A stretch of 64,000 nt of DNA from Nannocystis punicea (GTDB lineage: Bacteria > Myxococcota_A > Polyangia > Nannocystales > Nannocystaceae), in assembly GCF_026965555.1 (NCBI RefSeq), contig NZ_CP114040.1, forward strand, positions 7,848,001-7,912,000, written 5' to 3'. Shown here in pieces: positions 1 through 8,589 of this stretch. The notes beneath the pieces are model-generated. The model made no database searches, was not told where the DNA came from, and saw nothing but the letters and a program-made list of their open reading frames with translations. Within the stretch, counting starts at the first letter, position 1. Every line of letters starts with the position of its first letter. The position numbers were made by a program, and so were the translations under genes.

Positions 1-2
1 AC

Positions 3-977
3 TCGACCAGCGTGGACACCTCGACCTCGACCTCGACCAGCTCTGCCGAGGACTCGACTGCGTCGAGTTCGACGAGCACGAGCCACTCCAGCAGCACGAC
101 GCACTCGGACGGCGTCCCCGATCTCGGCACGATCCCGGACGGCGGCGATGGGCCGCCCCCGGGCTGCAAGGGGAAGGTCGACTTCCTGTTCACGATCAGC
201 AGCGCGAAGACCATGGAGGACCAGCAGGACAAGCTCAAGGCGAGTTTCCCGGGCTTCGTCGCCACTCTCGAGAGCCAATTCGCAGACTTCGACTACCACA
301 TCCTGTCGACCAACACGTTCGGTTCGTGGAACTTGCCGTGGTGCGAGGGCTGCACAGATCTCTGCGCTCAGACGCCCGACTTCCCCTGCAACGCCTCTCT
401 GGAGCCGTGCGACTCCGTCCAGGGCGCCGGCGTCACCTTCCCCCGAGGCGACAATGCGACAAATCAGCGCTGCGACCTCGCCATTGACCGCCGCTACTTC
501 GCGTCCGGCCAGCCCGACCCCGCGGGAGCGTTCCAGTGCATCGCATCGCTGGGGACCAACGGCGGCGCCCAGGTCGCCGAGGCGACGGTCAAGGCCCTCG
601 CGGACGACATGAACGCGCCCGGAGGTTGCAATGAGGGGTTTCTCCGGCCCGACGCGCTGCTCGTCGTCGTCGCCATCCAGGACACCTTCGACCAGGACAG
701 CGAAGGCACCGCGAAGGACTGGAAAGACGCGCTGGTCGACGCAAAGGGTGGTGATGCCGACGCGGTGGTTCTCCTCGTGATCTCGAGCGACGTCGACGAC
801 CCCGACAGCCTGTGCGGCTACACCGGGACGATCACCGAGCACGAGCTTCGCACCTGGACCGAGCTGATGCAGCCGAACTCGCTGTTCGGCTCCGTGTGCG
901 CGAAGGACTATGTCTCGTTCTTCGAGACCGCAGCGACAATGATCCAGTCGCAATGCGACGTATTCGTGCCGCAATGA
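3..977 (+). CDS. Secreted vWA-like protein, 5' end outside window
   Basis: The reading frame is open from the first bases of the window, so the N-terminus, probably a lipoprotein signal, is missing. What remains begins with a Ser/Thr-rich stretch of about 35 residues, as in many lipoproteins here. It is followed by a globular part that opens with KVDFLFTISSAKTM and continues through a Cys-rich segment (PWCEGCTDLC). In related myxobacterial proteins the equivalent stretch is a von Willebrand A metal site of the form DxSxS. Here the aligned residues are S-S-A-K-T, so the metal site looks lost. The gene is tail-to-tail with the next gene, with only 3 bases between stop codons. The vWA call rests on pattern similarity of the first strand and on overall layout; the role is unknown, possibly adhesion or surface binding. 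Confidence 0.72.
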   Translation, partial: STSVDTSTSTSTSSAEDSTASSSTSTSHSSSTTHSDGVPDLGTIPDGGDGPPPGCKGKVDFLFTISSAKTMEDQQDKLKASFPGFVATLESQFADFDYHILSTNTFGSWNLPWCEGCTDLCAQTPDFPCNASLEPCDSVQGAGVTFPRGDNATNQRCDLAIDRRYFASGQPDPAGAFQCIASLGTNGGAQVAEATVKALADDMNAPGGCNEGFLRPDALLVVVAIQDTFDQDSEGTAKDWKDALVDAKGGDADAVVLLVISSDVDDPDSLCGYTGTITEHELRTWTELMQPNSLFGSVCAKDYVSFFETAATMIQSQCDVFVPQ

Positions 978-980
978 CGG

Positions 981-2654
981 CTACGGGTAGAGGCGCAGCG
1001 CGAACGCGCGGGGCTGCAGCGCTTCGAACTCGCTCCCGACGACGTAGATGTAGCCCCATGCGTCGAGGGCCAGGCCCGCCGCCTCGTCAGGCCCGTGGCC
1101 GGGTCCGTTACGGACCACCTCCCAGACCGGCGCTCCAACCGGCCCGGGAACGGCGAAGATCCATGCGTTCGCGTCGGTCTGCGGCTGCTGGAGCGACCCG
1201 GCGATGATGATCTTGCTCTCGCGGTCCTCAGCGACCGCGAAGCCGATCGCGTCCGACGTCGTCGGTTCGATGCGTGGGACACCTGCCTCCCCGTCGGACG
1301 AGAACCAACGCGTCAACACGAGGCGCATTGTGCTCTGCTTGTTCCGACCCCATCCCGTGACGACGAAGCCGCCCGCGCGCAGGGGCGCGACGGCCATGCC
1401 GCCGTCTTCGTCCATCAGCTCGCCCGGCGATGTCCACTCGGCGAGCGCATCACCGTCCATGCTGTAACGAAGCACCACGGCACGCCGGACGAGATCGAGG
1501 TTATCGCCATCGACCTCGCGCTCGCCGACCACGACAATGTCCCCGTTGACGATCGCCACGGCGCGCGCGACCTCGTCGCGCTCGTTGAAGAAATCCTCCT
1601 CCGCCGGCGCGGCGAACGTCCGTTCGTCCAGGACCTGACCGCCCGTCGCCGAGAGCCACCAGACCTTGAGGTCGTGCGTCCCTGCGTTGACCTCGTCCGC
1701 GCCGACGAGGATCAACACGTCTCCTTCGACGGCGATCGCATGGACCGAGCTCCCGAGCCCCCCGATCGTCGTCGGCTCCTTCCCCTCGCCGAACTTCACC
1801 CGCGACATGGCCCACCGCGTCGACCCGCTGTCCGGCATCGTCCACGCCACGAACGCCGCGTCATCTTCATCACCGACCGCGATCGCCGGCCCGCGCCCGC
1901 CGCCCGTCACTGCGACCGAGCCGAGCAGGATCGGCTCCCCCTCCGGCTGCCCTTTCGTTCCATCGATGCGCACCGCCACCGCCTTGAGTCCGTCTTTCGT
2001 CTCGAAGTAGCCCGCCACGTCGATCCCGTTGCCGCGGATCGCCGCGCTGGTAAAACCGTTGATCGGCCCGGCCTTCACGTAGGGCGGCCAGACGTCGGTC
2101 CCGCCGGGCTGGACGTCGATCGTCAGCTCTCCCACGCCCTCGCCGCTCACGCCGTCGGCCGCGTGCGCGACGGCGCGGATCGTGTGCGTGCCGTCGCCGG
2201 GGACGTCGTCGGACGTCACCTCGAACACGTGGACGGGGTTCTGCGGCGCCGCGCCGAGCGCCAGCGGCACGTCACCATCGAAGATGTCGACCGACGCGAC
2301 CGGCCGCGACGTCGAGACCGAGACCTGCACCTCGCCGACGTCGATCATCGGCGACGGCTCGATAAAGATCTCGACCTCGACCGGCACGGCCTTGCCGTCG
2401 TCGTCACCGGCGCCCCCCGAACTCGAGCCATCCCCGTGGCTCGCGCTCCCGCCAGCGGTGCTGCCGCCCGGATCGGTCTCGGGAGCGCTCGGATCGGGCG
2501 GCGCGTCGCTGGTCGTCTCGTTCGTCGAACTGCTCGAGGTGCTCAGGTCCGGGGGAGCTTCGTCGGAGAGGCCATACCACGCCGGCGCGTGGAAGGAGCA
2601 CGCTGCAAGCACCAGAATGGCGCACAAGATCTCGAGTACGTGGCGAATCAGCAT
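981..2654 (-). CDS. Lipoprotein with Ig-like domain and beta-propeller-like repeats
   Basis: The protein has 557 residues. The N-terminus is a lipoprotein signal ending LVLAAC, with Cys19 as the lipidation site, which supports the chosen start. Residues about 33-90 are a Ser/Thr/Gly/Asp-rich linker. Residues about 90-180 look like an Ig-like beta-sandwich (VEVEIFIEPSP..., ending before a WPPYVKAG segment). The rest, about 190-557, is a series of beta-rich repeats with motifs such as GDIVVVGE, GGFVVTGW and GYIYVVGS, typical of propeller-like 'delta-60/SBBP' lipoproteins in myxobacteria. It is expected at the outer membrane surface. No catalytic motif is visible and the function is unknown. Confidence 0.85.
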   Translation of the reverse strand: MLIRHVLEILCAILVLAACSFHAPAWYGLSDEAPPDLSTSSSSTNETTSDAPPDPSAPETDPGGSTAGGSASHGDGSSSGGAGDDDGKAVPVEVEIFIEPSPMIDVGEVQVSVSTSRPVASVDIFDGDVPLALGAAPQNPVHVFEVTSDDVPGDGTHTIRAVAHAADGVSGEGVGELTIDVQPGGTDVWPPYVKAGPINGFTSAAIRGNGIDVAGYFETKDGLKAVAVRIDGTKGQPEGEPILLGSVAVTGGGRGPAIAVGDEDDAAFVAWTMPDSGSTRWAMSRVKFGEGKEPTTIGGLGSSVHAIAVEGDVLILVGADEVNAGTHDLKVWWLSATGGQVLDERTFAAPAEEDFFNERDEVARAVAIVNGDIVVVGEREVDGDNLDLVRRAVVLRYSMDGDALAEWTSPGELMDEDGGMAVAPLRAGGFVVTGWGRNKQSTMRLVLTRWFSSDGEAGVPRIEPTTSDAIGFAVAEDRESKIIIAGSLQQPQTDANAWIFAVPGPVGAPVWEVVRNGPGHGPDEAAGLALDAWGYIYVVGSEFEALQPRAFALRLYP

Positions 2655-2930
2655 GGCATCGGCCTCGTTGGCCAGAAATAATAAGCCAGTCTACCCCGTC
2701 GCACGCGTAGCCATGGCGTAGGAAGTGTCGGGCGCGACCGCGGCCGACAGGTCCAACCCGTAATGCGCCTTACAATCGTGTCAGTGCCCGCGTCGGGAGC
2801 ATCGACATCTCAGTAGATTCATAACCTTGGTGTGGATCTCCAGATCCCCGTCGGGCTCGTCTCGAAGCTTCACGAGCGTCAGCAATGGCGTAGAACACCT
2901 GTGCGGCGAGAGATCGTGCACGCGCCGCGC

Positions 2931-4763
2931 TCACCCGAGCGCGCGCTCGAGGTTGAAGGCCGAGCTGATCAGCGACAAATGAGTAAACGCCTGCGGGAAG
3001 TTGCCGAGGGCCTCGCCGTGTTCGCCGGTCTCCTCCGAATAGAGGCCGAGGTGGTTGCCGTAGCCGATCATGCGCTCGAACAGCAGGCGGGCCTCCTCGA
3101 GCAGGGCCGGGTCGGCGCGGCCGGCCCGGGTCAGCGCCTCGACCAGCCAGAACGAGCACATGTTGAAGGTGCCCTCGCGGCCAGGTAGCCCGTCGGGCAG
3201 CTGCTCCGGGTGGTAGCGATAGACCAGGCCGTCGGACACCAGCCCGCCCTGGTCCGGCGAGCGGCGGATCGCCGCCAGCGTCTTCAGCATGCGTGGGTCG
3301 CCGGGGCCGAGGAAGAACACCAGCGGCATCAGCAGCGCCGACGCGTCGAGCGAGCGCTCGTCGAACGCGGCCACGAACGACTGCTCCTCGTCGCTCCAGC
3401 CGCGGCGGAAGATCGTCTCGTAGATGTCGTCGCGGGCCCGGTACCAGCGCTCGCGCGGGGCCGGGAACGAGCGCTTGTCGGCCAGGCGCAGCGCCCGGTC
3501 GAGCGCCACCCAGCACATCACCTTCGAGTTGACGTTGTGGCGCATGCCGCTGCGCGGCTCCCAGATCCCGTGGTCCGGCAGGTGCCAGGCGTCGCTGACG
3601 TAGTCGACGATCCGCCGCAGGTGGATCCACGCGTCGTACGAGATCGGCCGGCTGTGCTTGTTGGACAGGTAGACTGCGTCGAGCAATTCGCCGTAGATGT
3701 CGAGCTGGACCTGATTGTGGGCGGCGTTGCCGATCCGCACCGGCCGCGCGCCGCGGTAGCCGGCCAGGTGCGGCAGCTCGAACTCATCGATGCACGTCGC
3801 GCCTTCGACCGTGTAGATGAGCCCCAGCGGCGCGCCGTCCGGTCGGGGCGGCTCGTGGTAGCGGCGGTCGAGCCAGTTCATGAACGCGTCGGCCTCCTCG
3901 GTGAAGCCGATCCGCAGAAATCCGTACAGCGTGAACGCGGCGTCGCGCATCCACGTGTAGCGATAATCCCAGTTGCGCACCCCGCCGGGGTCCTCCGGCA
4001 GGCCGCAGGTCGGCGCGGCGACGATCGCCCCGGTCGGCTCGTAGGTCAGCAGCTTGAGCGTCAGCGCCGAGCGGTGCACCGTCTCGCGCCAGCGGCCGCG
4101 GTACGAGCAGCGCGACAGCCAGCGGCGCCAGTACGCCACCGTCCAGCGGAACAGAGTCTCCGCCTCGTCGGGATCGGGGCCGCGCGGGCAATGATTCTCG
4201 CCGCCGCCGCGAAACACGAACATCGCGTGGTCGCCCTGGTGCAGGCGGAAGCGGGCGCGCACGCCCCCGCGCTCCGCGACCTCCAGCGGCACGTTGGCCG
4301 ACAGCGACATCGTCACCGCGGGCGAGCGGAACACCGCGCCGTGCTGGGTGAGCTCGACCTCGTGCTCCGCCCGCGCGTAGTCGAAGGCCGGGCGGCACTC
4401 GGCGCGCACCCACACCTCCCCGCGGACCGCCCGCACGCGGCGCACGATCTGGTGGTGCCAGCCGTGGTCGAGGTTGTCGCCGACCGGCATGAAGTCCTCG
4501 ATCTCGACCACCCCGCCGGCGCAGAAGAAGCGCGTGATCAGGATGTTGGTGTCGGGCCAGTAGAACTGCTTGCTCGGCGCCGCCTGGTCCTCGGCGCAGA
4601 TCCGGAACTCGCCGCCCTTCTCGTCGTCGAGCAGCGAGGCGAACACGCTCGGCGAGTCGAAGCGCGGGTGGCAAAACCAGTCGATCGCGCCGTCGGTGCC
4701 GACCAGCGCGATCGTCCGCATGTTGCCGATGATCCCGTGATCGTGGATGGGCAGGTACGCCAT
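2931..4763 (-). CDS. GH15 family glucoamylase/trehalase-like glycoside hydrolase
   Basis: This 610-residue protein has the full length and layout of bacterial glycoside hydrolase family 15. An N-terminal beta-sandwich (1-230) opens with the family signature around IGNMRTIALVGTDGAIDWFC. The (alpha/alpha)6 catalytic domain carries RNWDYRYTWMRDAAFT at 263-278. The general acid is expected at Glu402 (GIWEPRSG) and the base at Glu530 (REGTFNMCSFW). There is no signal peptide, so it acts in the cytoplasm, hydrolysing trehalose or alpha-glucans to glucose. It starts 4 bases after the stop of the upstream glucose-dehydrogenase-like gene on the same strand, so the two are probably co-transcribed. Which substrate (trehalose, maltose or glucans) cannot be told from sequence. 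Confidence 0.93.
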   Translation of the reverse strand: MAYLPIHDHGIIGNMRTIALVGTDGAIDWFCHPRFDSPSVFASLLDDEKGGEFRICAEDQAAPSKQFYWPDTNILITRFFCAGGVVEIEDFMPVGDNLDHGWHHQIVRRVRAVRGEVWVRAECRPAFDYARAEHEVELTQHGAVFRSPAVTMSLSANVPLEVAERGGVRARFRLHQGDHAMFVFRGGGENHCPRGPDPDEAETLFRWTVAYWRRWLSRCSYRGRWRETVHRSALTLKLLTYEPTGAIVAAPTCGLPEDPGGVRNWDYRYTWMRDAAFTLYGFLRIGFTEEADAFMNWLDRRYHEPPRPDGAPLGLIYTVEGATCIDEFELPHLAGYRGARPVRIGNAAHNQVQLDIYGELLDAVYLSNKHSRPISYDAWIHLRRIVDYVSDAWHLPDHGIWEPRSGMRHNVNSKVMCWVALDRALRLADKRSFPAPRERWYRARDDIYETIFRRGWSDEEQSFVAAFDERSLDASALLMPLVFFLGPGDPRMLKTLAAIRRSPDQGGLVSDGLVYRYHPEQLPDGLPGREGTFNMCSFWLVEALTRAGRADPALLEEARLLFERMIGYGNHLGLYSEETGEHGEALGNFPQAFTHLSLISSAFNLERALG

Positions 4764-4767
4764 CGGG

Positions 4768-5532
4768 TCACTCCTCGTGGAACCACGTCATTCCGCCGTC
4801 GACGAAGTACGTCGAGCCGGTCACGTAGGCCGCGTCGTCCGAGGCGAGGAACGCGGCGATGCCGGCGACGTCGGCCGGCCGCCCGAGCCGCTTCAACGGG
4901 ATCCGCGCCAGCAGCCCGGCGCGCGCCCGCGGGTCCTCGGTGACGTCGCGGTTGATGTCGGTGGCGATCGCGCCCGGGGCGATCGCGTTGACGGTGATCC
5001 CGCGCTCACCGAGCTCGACCGCGAGGTCGCGCGTCAGCATCCGGATCGCGCCCTTGGCCGCGCAGTAGGTCGCGTGGCCGGGGAACGACAGCTCCTCGTG
5101 CACCGAGCTGATGTTGACGATCCGCCCGCCGCGATCGCCGGCGATCCACCGCCGCACCACCGCCTGCGCGGTGAAGAACGTGCCCTTGAGGTTGGTGTCG
5201 ATCACCCGGTCGAAGTCGGCCTCGGTCACCTCGACGAACGGCGCCTTGATCTCCATGCCGGCGTTGTTGACCAGGATGTCGAGGGGCCCGAGCGCCTGCC
5301 ACGCCTCGGCCACCAGCCGCTCGCAGTCGGCGGTGCGCCCGACGTCGGCCTGCACCACCACGGCGCGGCGCCCCTCGGCCCGGATCGCGCCTGCGACCTC
5401 CTCGGCCGCGTCGGCGCTGCCGTAGTAGTTGACGGCGACGTCGGCGCCCTCGCGCGCGAAGCGGAGGGCGATCTCGCGGCCGATGCCGCGGCTCGAGCCA
5501 GTCACCAGGGCCGTCTTTCCGTTCAGTCGCAT
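4768..5532 (-). CDS. SDR-family oxidoreductase, glucose 1-dehydrogenase-like
   Basis: A classical short-chain dehydrogenase of 254 residues. The nucleotide-binding motif TGSSRGIG is at 11-18, NNAG at 89-92, the catalytic Ser at about 142-143, and Tyr156-x3-Lys160. The block NISSVHEELSFPGHATYCAAKG resembles glucose 1-dehydrogenases (NAD(P)+-dependent oxidation of beta-D-glucose to gluconolactone). The start at MRLNGKTAL is chosen because the upstream extension is not SDR-like. It lies 4 bases upstream of the GH15 gene and is divergent from gluconokinase, which fits an oxidative glucose route. The specificity is inferred from motif and neighbours; another sugar or alcohol substrate is possible. 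Confidence 0.88.
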   Translation of the reverse strand: MRLNGKTALVTGSSRGIGREIALRFAREGADVAVNYYGSADAAEEVAGAIRAEGRRAVVVQADVGRTADCERLVAEAWQALGPLDILVNNAGMEIKAPFVEVTEADFDRVIDTNLKGTFFTAQAVVRRWIAGDRGGRIVNISSVHEELSFPGHATYCAAKGAIRMLTRDLAVELGERGITVNAIAPGAIATDINRDVTEDPRARAGLLARIPLKRLGRPADVAGIAAFLASDDAAYVTGSTYFVDGGMTWFHEE

Positions 5533-5734
5533 GCGAGCTCCCGCCGCGCCGACGTCGTCTCGCAGCCGGACGACCCGCGGCGACGGATCCCTTGCGGTGC
5601 GTGGTCGCGCGTGCGCATCGCCCATGTGTGACGCACGCTCGCCCCACGGGCACGACGAGCGGCTCGGTTTCGCCGCGACGAGGCCCACGACGCGGCCTCG
5701 CCCGCGACCACGCGGCCGTCGCTGGCGATCCGCG

Positions 5735-5787
5735 GAGTTGACGCGACCCGCGACCTCGATCGCGCGCCCGAGTTGACGCGGCCCGCG
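5735..5787. promoter_or_regulatory. Direct repeat in the divergent dehydrogenase/gluconokinase promoter
   Basis: An 18-base motif, GAGTTGACGCGRCCCGCG, occurs at 5735-5752 and again at 5770-5787 with one mismatch, 35 bases start to start. The second copy ends two bases before the gluconokinase start codon. Each copy contains TTGAC, which could be part of a -35 element. A duplicated site of this kind between divergent genes is a reasonable candidate operator; this is inference from position and repetition only. Confidence 0.45.
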
Positions 5788-5789
5788 GG

Positions 5790-6287
5790 GTGCGCTTGGC
5801 TCACCGGGTGGTGATCGTCGTCATGGGCGTGTCGGGGGCCGGCAAGACCACCGTCGGCCAGCGCCTCGCCGCCGCCCTGGGCGCCCGCTTCGTCGACGCC
5901 GACGACTTTCATCCGCCGGCCAACCTGGCCAAGATGGCCGCCGGCGCCCCGCTGGACGACGCCGACCGGACGCCGTGGCTGCAGGCCCTGTCGGCGGAGA
6001 TCGACGGCTGGCTACGACACGACGGCGACGTCGTGCTCGCCTGCTCCGCGCTGCGCGCGGTCCACCGCGCCATGCTGCGCCGCGATCCGGCCCGGGTCGT
6101 GTTCGTGTTCCTGCAGATCGACGCCGAGGCGGCCCGCGCCCGCCTGCTCGCCCGCCGCCACCACTTCTTCAAGGCCGACATGCTGGACAGCCAGCTCGAG
6201 ACGCTCGAGCCGCCCGCCGACGCCCTCACCGTCGACGCCGCCCAGCCGGTCGACGCGGTGGTCGCCGACATCCTCGCGCGGCTGTGA
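5790..6287 (+). CDS. gntK: Gluconokinase
   Basis: A 165-residue P-loop kinase of the GntK family, which phosphorylates D-gluconate to 6-phosphogluconate. The Walker A motif GVSGAGKT is at 13-20. It is followed by the family block DADDFHPPANLAKMAAGAPL and then DRTPWL, and by the ALRAVHRAMLR and ARRHHFFKADMLDSQL regions that bind nucleotide and substrate. The length matches the family. A GTG start at 5790 is used; an ATG 12 codons on would cut off the first strand before the P-loop. It is divergent from the glucose-dehydrogenase/GH15 pair and so probably completes a glucose to gluconate to 6-phosphogluconate route. Confidence 0.93.
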   Translation: MRLAHRVVIVVMGVSGAGKTTVGQRLAAALGARFVDADDFHPPANLAKMAAGAPLDDADRTPWLQALSAEIDGWLRHDGDVVLACSALRAVHRAMLRRDPARVVFVFLQIDAEAARARLLARRHHFFKADMLDSQLETLEPPADALTVDAAQPVDAVVADILARL

Positions 6288-6310
6288 CCGCTCACCAAAA
6301 TATGACTGTT

Positions 6311-6370
6311 CGGACATGCCCTTGGCAGCATGTCACTGAAGACATGAGACTTTGAACATGTCCGAAGTAT
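6311..6370. repeat. 14-base phased palindrome array, 4 units
   Basis: CATG tetramers start at 6315, 6329, 6343 and 6357, exactly 14 bases apart. The flanks follow the unit GGA-CATG-TCC plus a 4-base spacer with decay. It sits between gluconokinase and the frameshifted gene that follows. Confidence 0.8.
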
Positions 6371-6383
6371 CAGCCTAACCAGC

Positions 6384-6819
6384 TCAGCCGACCGTCAACC
6401 CGAGGCTCTTGCGGACGGTGAAGTAGTCGTCGCTGACGCTGTAGAGCGCGAGCTCCTGGATCTTGTCGCGCGGCGTCAGGAACGTGAACCCCTCTCGCTC
6501 CTGGTGGATGTGCCGCGCGGCCACGTCGAGGTCGTCGGCGAAGAGGAGGCCGACGCGGTACGCCGTGATCTCGGCGCCGCGTGCCCACCGCCCGGCGTCG
6601 AGTGGGTTGTTCGCGTCGGCGAGGCCAGGAACCCGAGGAAGGCCAGGCCGAGGACGAGTCGCCCAGCGCCGCCGCGGCCTCCTGCACGCGCGAGGCGATC
6701 AGCTGCCGCAACAGGTCGTCGGTCAGCGGGACGTTCCCCGGCAGCGGCGGCCCCGGCCACGCGGCCCAGTGCCGTGCCCACTCTCGCCAACGCTCCAGCT
6801 CCGCCTGCGCCTCACTCAT
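6384..6819 (-). pseudogene. Frameshifted gene of unknown function
   Basis: The N-terminal part reads well from 6819 (MSEAQAELERWREWARHWAAW, then LTDDLLRQLIASRVQEAAAALGD). The C-terminal part reads well only in another frame, ending with DDLDVAARHIHQEREGFTFL, then TPRDKIQELALYSVSDDYF and a stop at 6384. The distance from start to this stop is 436 bases, one more than a multiple of three, consistent with a single net frameshift near 6610-6660. The middle frame there would give a short hydrophobic stretch (LVLGLAFLGFL). It is either a recent pseudogene or an assembly error; I do not recognise the family. Confidence 0.55.
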
Positions 6820-6935
6820 CGACCGCAGGATACCGTCGACCCGCCCGCGGCACCAGCCGCCTCGTCGGCCCCGCGAGCCGCGTTCCCGGGCGTGGCGCGC
6901 ATTCGTCCGGCGACGCGGGCCGGGCGAGCGTCATG

Positions 6936-6977
6936 CGTGTCCGTTCGGACATGCTCAAAGGAACATGAAATGAATCA
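6936..6977. repeat. 14-base phased palindrome array, 3 units
   Basis: Units begin at 6936 (CGTG), 6950 (CATG) and 6964 (CATG), with TCC-GTTC-GGA between the first two. It lies just beyond the 3' end of the following minus-strand membrane protein gene. Confidence 0.75.
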
Positions 6978-7862
6978 TCCCCGGCGCGCCGGCCGTTCGA
7001 GCAGCATCAGCGTGGCCGCCATCAGCTCGAGGTGGCCGTGGAAGCGGGCCATGCGGAAGTAGCCGCGGTCGGCTGCGGCCAGGTCGACCACGGCCCACAC
7101 CGCGAGGCCGGCGCTGAACAGCGCGGCGAGCACGAGGCCGACGTCGCCGAGGTCGCGGCGCAGTTCGGCGTAGCTGGCCCGGAAGGTCGGCGGGGTGTCG
7201 CGCCGCCGATCGTCGTCGGGGATCAGCTGCAGCCACACCGCGTAGTGCAGCGACTGCGCGAAGCAGAACAGCAGCACCAGCCGCGCGCCGAGCTCGGCGT
7301 CCACACCGGGCGCCAGCCGCCAGCGCTGGAACTCGGCGCTCACGCCCGCGCCGGTCCGCTCGAGCCCGCCGGTCCATGCGACCGCCCACGAGCCCACGGG
7401 GCTCAGCAGCAGCAGGACGGCCGCGACCAGCAGCGCCAGCGGCCACCGGTGGGCCCGCCCGCCGCGCTCGCGCCACAGCCACCACAGGCCGACCGCAGCG
7501 AAGTTGTGAAGGTGGCCGAAGACCACCTCGGCCATCGCCCCGAGCGCCGCCATCCCGGCCCCGGCGAGCCCCAGCAGCGAGACTGCGGTCGCCCGCCGCC
7601 GCCGGTCCGCGCGGGCGACCAGCGCCACCGCGGCGGCGCCGAAGAAGCCCCACACCAGATCGCCGCCGCCGGCGATCCACAACAGCGGCGCGCCGGCCAG
7701 CCAGCACAGGGCGCGGCGTCGGCAGTAATCTGTCCGAACGACCAGGTAACGCAGATCGGCCACCACGTGCGGCACGCCCCACACCAGCGGCCCGAGCACG
7801 AGCAGCCACAGCGGCAGCAACAGCGTGCCCGCGAGCGCCGTGACGATCATCGCCGAGAACAT
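6975..7862 (-). CDS. Multi-pass membrane protein with conserved histidines
   Basis: About 295 residues with at least seven hydrophobic segments (for example LLLPLWLLVLGPLVWG and LALLVAAVLLLL). Histidines lie in or next to membrane segments: GVPHVVADLRY, FGHLHNF, SLHYAVWLQLIP and RFHGHLELM. This pattern of His in membrane helices recalls Brp/Blh-type carotene-cleaving membrane enzymes or other di-iron membrane proteins, but the match is too weak to assign. Starts at GTG 7865, ATG 7862 or ATG 7850 are all possible; the first ATG is used. The 3' end adjoins a 14-base array. Confidence 0.7.
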   Translation of the reverse strand: MFSAMIVTALAGTLLLPLWLLVLGPLVWGVPHVVADLRYLVVRTDYCRRRALCWLAGAPLLWIAGGGDLVWGFFGAAAVALVARADRRRRATAVSLLGLAGAGMAALGAMAEVVFGHLHNFAAVGLWWLWRERGGRAHRWPLALLVAAVLLLLSPVGSWAVAWTGGLERTGAGVSAEFQRWRLAPGVDAELGARLVLLFCFAQSLHYAVWLQLIPDDDRRRDTPPTFRASYAELRRDLGDVGLVLAALFSAGLAVWAVVDLAAADRGYFRMARFHGHLELMAATLMLLERPARRG

Positions 7863-8001
7863 CACCGCGACCCGCAGCTCGCGGCGGCGTACCAGCCGTC
7901 GGCCGACCTCGCCGAGCAGCCGAGCCAGCGCCGCCGCAACCAGTCGGCCCCGGCGATGGTCGCGTCGACCCAGGACCCGCTCGCCGCGGCCGTACCCGCG
8001 A

Positions 8002-8400
8002 TCACGAGATGATGTACCGCCGGTTCGGATCGATGACGACGTCGAGGCGCGCGCGCACGCTCGGAGTGACCACCACGCGCCGGGTCACGTCGACGTGGCG
8101 GTAGAACACCTGCACCGTGTATTCGCCCGGCGGCAGCTCGCGCAGGCTGAACACCCCGCCGGGATTGGTGAGCCGCTCGCGCTCGCCAGTGATGCAACGG
8201 CAGGTCACGATCACGAAGGCGCCGGGGATCGCGTGCCCCGTGTCACGATCGCGGACGACCCCCAGGAGCTGGCTGGCCCGGCCGGCCTCCAGCGGCTCCA
8301 ACACGACCTCCGGCGGCAAAGCGTCGCGCTCCAGCACCCCGGCTGCGCACGCAGCCGAGACCGCACCCACCACCAGGGAGACGCTCGCCCGTCTGTCCAT
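8002..8400 (-). CDS. Small lipoprotein with carboxypeptidase-regulatory-like domain
   Basis: A 132-residue protein. The signal sequence MDRRASVSLVVGAVSAAC gives a plausible lipobox. The rest resembles a single CarboxypepD_reg-like beta-sandwich: LLGVVRDRDTGHAIPGAFVIV, then GVFSLRELPPGEYTVQVFY, a typical 'add-on' fold in surface proteins. There are no catalytic residues. It is likely outer-membrane anchored, with a structural or ligand-binding role. Confidence 0.75.
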   Translation of the reverse strand: MDRRASVSLVVGAVSAACAAGVLERDALPPEVVLEPLEAGRASQLLGVVRDRDTGHAIPGAFVIVTCRCITGERERLTNPGGVFSLRELPPGEYTVQVFYRHVDVTRRVVVTPSVRARLDVVIDPNRRYIIS

Positions 8401-8480
8401 GCAGCGAGCTTCGCACGGCCGCGGCGCTCGGTCCGCCGACCGCGATCGGACCCGCCACCTCTGCAGGGGCGGGTCCTACG

Positions 8481-8522
8481 AATATCCTTTAGAACATGTC
8501 TTATCGGACATATTTATCCGGA
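8481..8522. repeat. 14-base phased palindrome array, about 3 units
   Basis: Units begin at 8481 (AATA), 8495 (CATG) and 8509 (CATA), spaced exactly 14. The element is more A/T-rich than its surroundings and lies in the gap between the small lipoprotein and the transglutaminase-like gene. Confidence 0.72.
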
Positions 8523-8589
8523 CGGCGACCGCGGCGCTCCGTCGGCCGACGCCCGCAGGAGGCCGGCGCACCGGTGAGAGCGCCCCTGC

